A stretch of DNA of 64,000 bases from CAMTVQ01 sp947085255 (GTDB lineage: Bacteria > Bacteroidota > Bacteroidia > Sphingobacteriales > Sphingobacteriaceae): positions 62,001 through 126,000 of the forward strand of contig CAMTVQ010000001.1 in assembly GCA_947085255.1 (NCBI GenBank). The letters run 5' to 3'. Numbering within the stretch: the first letter of the stretch is position 1; every line of letters begins with the position of its first letter. The notes under the pieces were generated by a model that saw only the letters and a program-made list of their open reading frames with translations, was not told where the DNA came from and ran no database searches. Position numbers and translations under genes: made by a program. Positions 59,069-64,000 of this stretch are shown here, piece after piece.

Positions 59069-60847
59069 ATGCAAATTGCTACTAAAATACAAATAGCTGT
59101 AAAACAGGCTATTTTGGATAATTATCAACAAGATATTACACCTGATGCCGTGGTATTGCAAGAAACCCGAAAGGAGTTTAAAGGCGATATTACCTTAGTG
59201 ACTTTTGCTTTTACCAAATTAAGTAAACTTAGCCCCGAAGAAACAGGCAACGTTTTAGGGCAATATTTACAAGCTCATGTACCAGAAATTACTGGTTTTA
59301 ATGTGGTAAAGGGCTTTCTTAATTTGGAAATAGCCGATACCTATTGGCTACAACAATTGCTGCATTTGGCTCAACCCAATTACGGGCAGTTGCCTGCCAA
59401 AAATAAAAAGGTAATGGTGGAGTATTCGTCGCCTAACACCAATAAACCGTTGCATTTGGGGCATGTGCGTAATAATTTATTAGGTTATTCGGTAGCCGAA
59501 TTGCTAAAAGCGGCAGGCTATGAAGTGGTTAAAGCTAATTTAGTAAATGATAGAGGCATACATATTTGTAAGTCGATGTTGGCTTGGCAACGTTTTGGTA
59601 ACGGAGAAACACCTGCATCATCGGGTTTAAAGGGGGATAAGCTGGTAGGTAAATACTATGTGGCTTTTGATAAGGCATATCGTGCAGAAGTAAAAGAACT
59701 GGAGGAAAAAGGCATAAATAAGGATATAGCCGAAAAAGAAGCACCACTAATAAAAGCTGCTCAGGCAATGTTGCTGAAATGGGAAGAAAAAGATGCCGAA
59801 ACAATTGCCTTGTGGACAATGATGAATGGTTGGGTGTATGCTGGTTTCGATGTAACATATAAGTCGTTGGGGGTAGATTTTGACACCTATTATTACGAGA
59901 GTAATACCTATTTATTGGGTAAGGAGTTAGTAGAAGAAGGCTTAACTAAAGGGGTATTTTTTGCTAAAGACGATGGTTCGGTATGGATAGATTTAACCGC
60001 CGATGGCTTAGATCAAAAACTGTTATTGCGTTCGGATGGCACTTCGGTTTACATGACCCAAGATGTAGGCACTGCACAATTGAAATATGATGATTTTAAG
60101 GTAGAAAAATCGATTTATGTAGTAGGAAATGAGCAAGATTATCATTTTAAAGTATTGTTTCTGATTCTCGAAAAGCTGGGTAAATCGTGGGCTAAGGGCT
60201 TATATCATTTATCGTACGGCATGGTAGATTTACCAAATGGTAAAATGAAATCGCGTGAGGGTACGGTAGTAGATGCCGATGATTTGATAGCAGAAATGAT
60301 TGCCACTGCCAAAGAAAATACCGAGGCTTTAGGTAAAACAAATGATTTTACAGAAGAAGAGAAAACGGAATTATACCGAAACATAGGGTTGGGAGCATTA
60401 AAGTATCATCTACTAAAAGTTGATCCTAAAAAACGTTTGTTATTCGACCCTGCGGAGTCTATTGATTTGCAGGGGCATACTGGTCCGTTCATTCAGTATA
60501 GTTATGCACGTATTCAATCGGTGTTGCGCAAAGCGGCCTATGTGTTTAATTCCGAAAGCTTTAAAACGGTAAATACACTAACTCCTATAGAACGTGAGAT
60601 TGTTATTTTATATATCAAATTTGAAGAGGTTATAGCTCATGCCGCTGCAGAGTATAGCCCGGCGTTAATGGCAAACTACTTATATGAGCTGGCTAAGGCG
60701 TACAATAAATTTTACCACGATGAGCCAATACTAAAGTTAGATGATGAACAATTAAAACAGTTTCGGTTGTACCTTTCGGCAGCTGTAGGCAAAGTGCTTG
60801 CTCGGGGTATGCAATTGTTAGGTATTGAAGTACCGGAGAGAATGTAG
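59069..60847 (+). CDS. argS: Arginyl-tRNA synthetase
   Basis: Class I synthetase of 592 residues. The HIGH-type motif is HLGH in NKPLHLGHVRNNLLG (about 130-144), and the KMSK-like loop is GKMKSREGTVVDADDL. An N-terminal Add-1 domain (about 1-100) binds the tRNA elbow and the C-terminal DALR anticodon domain has LGAL, GPFIQYSYARIQSVLRK and a closing LLGIEVPERM. All parts are complete. It is followed by degenerate heptamer repeats and then ddl. Confidence 0.97.
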   Translation: MQIATKIQIAVKQAILDNYQQDITPDAVVLQETRKEFKGDITLVTFAFTKLSKLSPEETGNVLGQYLQAHVPEITGFNVVKGFLNLEIADTYWLQQLLHLAQPNYGQLPAKNKKVMVEYSSPNTNKPLHLGHVRNNLLGYSVAELLKAAGYEVVKANLVNDRGIHICKSMLAWQRFGNGETPASSGLKGDKLVGKYYVAFDKAYRAEVKELEEKGINKDIAEKEAPLIKAAQAMLLKWEEKDAETIALWTMMNGWVYAGFDVTYKSLGVDFDTYYYESNTYLLGKELVEEGLTKGVFFAKDDGSVWIDLTADGLDQKLLLRSDGTSVYMTQDVGTAQLKYDDFKVEKSIYVVGNEQDYHFKVLFLILEKLGKSWAKGLYHLSYGMVDLPNGKMKSREGTVVDADDLIAEMIATAKENTEALGKTNDFTEEEKTELYRNIGLGALKYHLLKVDPKKRLLFDPAESIDLQGHTGPFIQYSYARIQSVLRKAAYVFNSESFKTVNTLTPIEREIVILYIKFEEVIAHAAAEYSPALMANYLYELAKAYNKFYHDEPILKLDDEQLKQFRLYLSAAVGKVLARGMQLLGIEVPERM

Positions 60848-60851
60848 AATA

Positions 60852-60886
60852 GTCTTGAGTAGGAAGTCTTTAGTCTTGAGTTGGAC
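60852..60886. repeat. Degenerate heptamer array related to 201-270
   Basis: Five consecutive 7-base units, GTCTTGA, GTAGGAA, GTCTTTA, GTCTTGA, GTTGGAC, share the GTnnnnA frame of the perfect array at the left edge. Again it begins right after a gene's stop codon. Confidence 0.75.
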
Positions 60887-60921
60887 AACAAAAAACTAAT
60901 AACTGGCAACAGAATAAGAAT

Positions 60922-61896
60922 ATGAAAAATATAGCATTGGTAGCCGGAGGATATACTGGCGAGTCGGTAATTTCTATGAAGAGTGCCGCTGTAGTGTACC
61001 AGCACTTAGATAAAAGTAAATTCAACGTTTACAAAATTATCATTACCAAAGATAAGTGGGCAGATGAACGGGGTAATGAAATAGACAAAAATGATTTTTC
61101 GCTTACCATAAGTGGTAAAAAAATCACGTTTGATGGTGTATTTATCATCGTGCACGGCACACCTGGCGAAGATGGTAAGCTACAAGGCTATTTTGATATG
61201 TTGGGACTTTCCTATACCACATGTGATGCCGTTACATCGGCTATTACCATGAATAAGGCTTGGACCAAACACTTAGTAAGAAAAGTAGCAGGCTTACATA
61301 CCGCACAATCTCGACAATTATTCCGAAATGTTCATACGTCTGCAGATATCCATGAAACAGGCTTGCGCTATCCGCTATTTGTAAAACCCAACAACGGTGG
61401 CAGTAGTATAGGAATGAGCAAAGTAGAAGAGGTGAATGAGTTACCCGCAGCATTGGAAAAAGCTTTTGCCGAAGATGAACAAATTTTGGTGGAGGAATTT
61501 ATAGAAGGCAGAGAGTTTACGGTAGGAGTAGTGCGCATTAATGGAAAGATTGAGGTGTTGCCTATTACCGAAATAAAGTCATCAAAAACCTTTTTCGATT
61601 ACGAAGCTAAATACACACCTGGCATATCCGAAGAAATTACACCTGCCGTATTGCCTTCATCAAAAGTAGCAGAAATTGCAGCTATTGTAGAGCAAGTTTA
61701 CCTAACACTTAATTGCAAAGGAGTGGTGCGTATCGATTTTATTTTACCACACACTACAACCGATTTTTATTTTTTAGAAATCAATACAGTACCCGGTCAA
61801 TCCGAAAATAGTATTATTCCGCAGCAGGTGCGAGCTACTGGCAAAACCATGGAAACTTTTTACGCAGAGTTGATTGAGGAAAGTTTGAGGAAGTAA
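60922..61896 (+). CDS. ddl: D-alanine--D-alanine ligase
   Basis: Makes the D-Ala-D-Ala dipeptide of peptidoglycan. A 324-residue ATP-grasp ligase: NIALVAGGYTGESVISMKSA (2-21) is the D-Ala-binding start, KPNNGGSSIGMSKV carries the ATP-binding glycine loop, EEFIEGREFTVGVV the second segment, and EINTVPGQSENSIIPQQ the metal- and substrate-binding end. It is free of mur genes on either side. It lies 74 bases after argS across a repeat spacer. Confidence 0.96.
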   Translation: MKNIALVAGGYTGESVISMKSAAVVYQHLDKSKFNVYKIIITKDKWADERGNEIDKNDFSLTISGKKITFDGVFIIVHGTPGEDGKLQGYFDMLGLSYTTCDAVTSAITMNKAWTKHLVRKVAGLHTAQSRQLFRNVHTSADIHETGLRYPLFVKPNNGGSSIGMSKVEEVNELPAALEKAFAEDEQILVEEFIEGREFTVGVVRINGKIEVLPITEIKSSKTFFDYEAKYTPGISEEITPAVLPSSKVAEIAAIVEQVYLTLNCKGVVRIDFILPHTTTDFYFLEINTVPGQSENSIIPQQVRATGKTMETFYAELIEESLRK

Positions 61897-61920
61897 AAGA
61901 GGGGCTAAAAAACGGACACT

Positions 61921-61988
61921 GCCACCCTGAGCGTAGTCGAAGGGGAGCTAAATGAGTGTATAATATACCTCGACTACGCTCGGTATGA
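61921..61988. repeat. Inverted repeat pair (GAGCGTAGTCGA type)
   Basis: GAGCGTAGTCGA (61929-61940) and its exact complement (61970-61981), with partly matching flanks (CACCCT- and -GGTATGAC), are 29 bases apart between convergent ddl and a lipoprotein gene. This is a REP/BIME-like arrangement. Confidence 0.8.
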
Positions 61989-61992
61989 CAAC

Positions 61993-62589
61993 TTATATGT
62001 TATCTTCTTTTTTGGCAATTATTGCTTCAGACTCTCTTTGCAACCAACCATCACTCATGTCATTGGTCCAAAATATAATACGTACAAAGTCCTTTTTTCT
62101 CAGTAAGTAATATTCAATATATTTACTACTTACTCTTAAAGCTGTATTGCGAAGTTGGTAAGATAATACTTGATAGTTTTGCTCCCCAATCACTATGGTT
62201 GAGTTACTCATATTTTCAGCTTTCAAGCTCTTTTTTAGGTAGGCGCTTATATCTGCTAATTTACTTGCCATAGCAGTGCTTTCATACAAAACACCAATTG
62301 TGCTGCAATAGGACTCAATGGTAGTATGTCCAGCGTACAAAAATGTTTCTTTTGCACCACTTTGTTGTAGCGATTTTATAAAATGTTTATCCCAGTTTAA
62401 TGTATTCTGCTTGTTTAATGAGTGGAACCAATAATCACCATAATAACGTAGAGAGATATTCTCTTTCTTGTTTTCAATAAGTTGCTTTCCATTTTCAATG
62501 CTTACATGCGTATTGGGATTATTCTTGTACCCGATACAAGACGATAACAGTATTAAAATAAATAAGGGTAAAAGTAGTTGGTTCTTCAT
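61993..62589 (-). CDS. Hypothetical lipoprotein, 198 residues
   Basis: The leader MKNQLLLPLFILILLSSC gives a lipobox LSSC with C18. The mature sequence is mixed alpha/beta without a recognised family: ENGKQLIENKKENISLRYYG near the front, TFLYAGHTTIESYCSTIGVL in the middle, and YYLLRKKDFVRIIFWTNDMS towards the end, a pattern somewhat like lipoproteins with a lipid- or small-molecule-binding cup. No enzyme motif is seen. It lies between two blocks of palindromic repeats and has a relatively long 5' gap of 245 bases with the repeat block and a terminator. Confidence 0.7.
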   Translation of the reverse strand: MKNQLLLPLFILILLSSCIGYKNNPNTHVSIENGKQLIENKKENISLRYYGDYWFHSLNKQNTLNWDKHFIKSLQQSGAKETFLYAGHTTIESYCSTIGVLYESTAMASKLADISAYLKKSLKAENMSNSTIVIGEQNYQVLSYQLRNTALRVSSKYIEYYLLRKKDFVRIIFWTNDMSDGWLQRESEAIIAKKEDNI

Positions 62590-62656
62590 ATTGCTGTTTT
62601 ATAGGGTTTAATGTGGAGTGGTTGTTACCTCAAATCTAATTAATTTATTATTGCAT

Positions 62657-62690
62657 AAAAAAACCACCTATTTGCGTAGGTGGTTTTTTG
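62657..62690. terminator. Intrinsic terminator for the TlpA-like gene
   Basis: Stem ACCACCTA/TAGGTGGT (62663-62670 with 62677-62684), loop TTTGCG, with A-run and T-run outside. Minus-strand transcripts from the right end here, after passing the palindrome block. Confidence 0.85.
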
Positions 62691-62718
62691 TAGTGTCAAG
62701 CCAAGTTTATTTTATCGG

Positions 62719-62790
62719 TCGTCATGTTGAATTTATTTCAGCATCTCTCCCAGATTAGGCGGGATTCCGAAATAAATTCGGAATGACATT
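62719..62790. repeat. Paired REP-like palindromes
   Basis: Two related hairpin units in inverted orientation: GTCATGTTGAATTTATTTC with AGCAT (62721-62744) and GATTCCGAAATAAATTCGG with AATGAC (62763-62787). The second contains a perfect hairpin ATTCCGAA/TTCGGAAT (62764-62784). The reverse complement of the second closely matches the first. They lie between a terminator and the 3' end of the TlpA-like gene. Confidence 0.8.
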
Positions 62791-62834
62791 TACGACATAG
62801 TATGCTTGATACGATAGTAAATCGAAAATATCAA

Positions 62835-64000
62835 TTAATGAGCTTCGTCTTTGCTTTCTTCTTTTTGGGTAACAATTACCTTTTGTCCTTTATCGGTGCG
62901 GGTAATTATTTCTTCTAAGTTATCGTGACCAATACGTTTTGCAACAATTTTTTTGTCTTTATCCAATAAGTAAATTACGGGTGTGCTGTAAATATCGTAA
63001 CGTGCACGTGAGCCTGGAAGGTCTATTACGTTTATCCAGTTCAAGTTTTTCTCTTTAATGAACTTGCGCCATTTATCGTCCTCAACAGTACAACCAATAG
63101 CATATACCTTTATATCAAATCCTTTTTTTACTAAGTCTCTATAGGTATTATACAATTCGGGCACTTCTTTTTTGCAATGGCTGCAATCTGGATCCCAAAA
63201 ACACAGGATAGTATATTTAGCTTGAATTTTGCTTAATACCTGTACTCTACCAAATGTGTCGGTAAGACTCATTTCTGGCGCTGGTTTACCCAAAGTAATA
63301 GGTTTTATAAGTTTTGCCCGTTCAGTTATCTTTAGCAACTGGTCTTCATCTACCCAATACGCTTGTTTGGTAGCATAGTATTTATCTACCATGTGTACAA
63401 AAGCAGCATCCATGCCCATTACCTTTGAGGTTTCGGTAGTATTGGTAATGTAAAACACTAAGTATTTAAAATTTTCTTGCGTGCCTTTTGCTTTGGCTAT
63501 TACCTTATCAGCTTCGGCAGAAATGGTATCTGGCAATTGGGGAAGCACTTCAGTAAAAAAGCGTTGCAATTTTTGATGGAAAATAGGAGTGCGCACCAAG
63601 CCATCATCTTGCAAATTAATGTTGTCGAAATAATGATTTTTGTAGTAGTAGTACGCAAATGTAGAGTCCTTTTTACCATCTGCCAAAACAGGTGCTTCTG
63701 GAATTTCCGGTTCTTCCATCATGCGCAAAAAGCTTGTAACAAATGAAGTAGGGTTCTTTGTAAAAATATCCTTTTTAAAGGCTTTTACTTCCTCATCTAA
63801 GGCTGCAATCTTTTTCTCAATAACTTCCTTTTCAGTTACATTGTCTTTAGCGGCTTTGTAAGCTGCTTGTAGCGGTTCGGCTTCTTTACGTTTATTACGT
63901 AAAAACATAATGTATTTGTAAAAAAGACTGTTTTCTTCAGAACCAGTAAACACCATGCTCGAATCCATGGTTGTGTAATTAGTTTTTATGGTAAAATTTT
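62835..64000 (-). CDS. TlpA-like thiol-disulfide oxidoreductase, cut at the right edge
   Basis: The minus-strand frame stays open through base 64000, so the N-terminus (probably a signal or lipoprotein leader and DUF4369 domain) is outside the window; the ATG at 63968 is internal. The visible 387 or so residues comprise a helical region (DUF5106-like, RKEAEPLQAAYKAAKDNVTE and FLRMMEEPEIPEAP) and a C-terminal thioredoxin domain with ILCFWDPDCSHCKKEVPELY (CxxC is CSHC), ending in a charged KEESKDEAH tail. It resembles the lipoprotein at 50448 and is likely periplasmic. Confidence 0.87.
   Translation of the reverse strand, partial: NFTIKTNYTTMDSSMVFTGSEENSLFYKYIMFLRNKRKEAEPLQAAYKAAKDNVTEKEVIEKKIAALDEEVKAFKKDIFTKNPTSFVTSFLRMMEEPEIPEAPVLADGKKDSTFAYYYYKNHYFDNINLQDDGLVRTPIFHQKLQRFFTEVLPQLPDTISAEADKVIAKAKGTQENFKYLVFYITNTTETSKVMGMDAAFVHMVDKYYATKQAYWVDEDQLLKITERAKLIKPITLGKPAPEMSLTDTFGRVQVLSKIQAKYTILCFWDPDCSHCKKEVPELYNTYRDLVKKGFDIKVYAIGCTVEDDKWRKFIKEKNLNWINVIDLPGSRARYDIYSTPVIYLLDKDKKIVAKRIGHDNLEEIITRTDKGQKVIVTQKEESKDEAH

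Noticed and set aside
1..64000. tRNA, rRNA, riboswitch, insertion sequence or defence-island content
   Set aside because: All gaps are under 300 bases and were read for cloverleaf ends, transposase fragments and known aptamer cores; nothing supported was seen. A covariance-model scan would settle small RNAs.

Overview
The window comes from a chromosome of the phylum Bacteroidota, most probably a Chitinophagales- or Sphingobacteriales-like lineage; genus cannot be told from the sequence. The signs are four secreted proteins with type IX secretion (T9SS) C-terminal sorting domains (three type A, one gliding-motility/CHU_C type B), a short primary sigma factor without region 1.1, promoter -7 boxes of the form TAnnTTTG, almost no Shine-Dalgarno sequences, a long-form GAPDH, and DUF4369/TlpA lipoproteins. 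The DNA is AT-rich and densely coding. No intergenic gap reaches 300 bases. I saw no rRNA, tRNA, CRISPR, prophage, insertion sequence or defence island.

Layout. 1-4445: tail of an RluA-family pseudouridine synthase, a class IV aminotransferase, guaB and an acyl-CoA carboxylase carboxyltransferase. 4571-13999: secreted DUF4394 protein, GNAT acetyltransferase, topA, an unknown protein, a 13-repeat secreted GloVer-type protein, a DEDDy exonuclease and a DUF4440 protein. 14075-23532: fused dipeptide-type ABC ATPase, large gliding-motility-type secreted protein, fmt plus NamZ-like muramidase, LolC/E-type permease, mazG. 23705-29768 (mostly minus strand): VOC protein, nuoD-nuoC, pdxH, YqgE, then purK - antitoxin - PemK/MazF toxin - purE. 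29802-37687: smc, a membrane-anchored unknown, a 24-residue membrane microprotein found here by reading the gap, long GAPDH, rpoD, MBL-fold hydrolase. 37836-48920: 1360-residue T9SS protein, lpd, DUF4139 protein, a very basic exported protein, a ParE/RelE toxin-antitoxin pair with a candidate operator, cystathionine beta-synthase-like enzyme, an outer-membrane candidate, a HEAT-like protein. 48992-64000: gatB, TlpA-like lipoprotein, response regulator/histidine kinase, pseudouridine synthase, propeller-like lipoprotein, divergent arginine decarboxylase and arginase-family hydrolase, HupE-like protein, argS, ddl, a lipoprotein and a second TlpA-like protein cut by the right edge.

Most genes are housekeeping: purine synthesis (guaB, purE, purK), respiration (nuoCD), central carbon (GAPDH, dihydrolipoyl dehydrogenase), translation (fmt, gatB, argS), envelope (ddl, NamZ, Lol-type permease), chromosome maintenance (topA, smc) and transcription (rpoD). 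The more unusual content is a toxin-antitoxin cassette wedged between purK and purE, the 24-residue microprotein with its own terminator, -7 boxes only 3-5 bases from start codons (possible leaderless mRNAs), several families of low-complexity intergenic words, and REP-like paired palindromes. I found no convincing large novel system.
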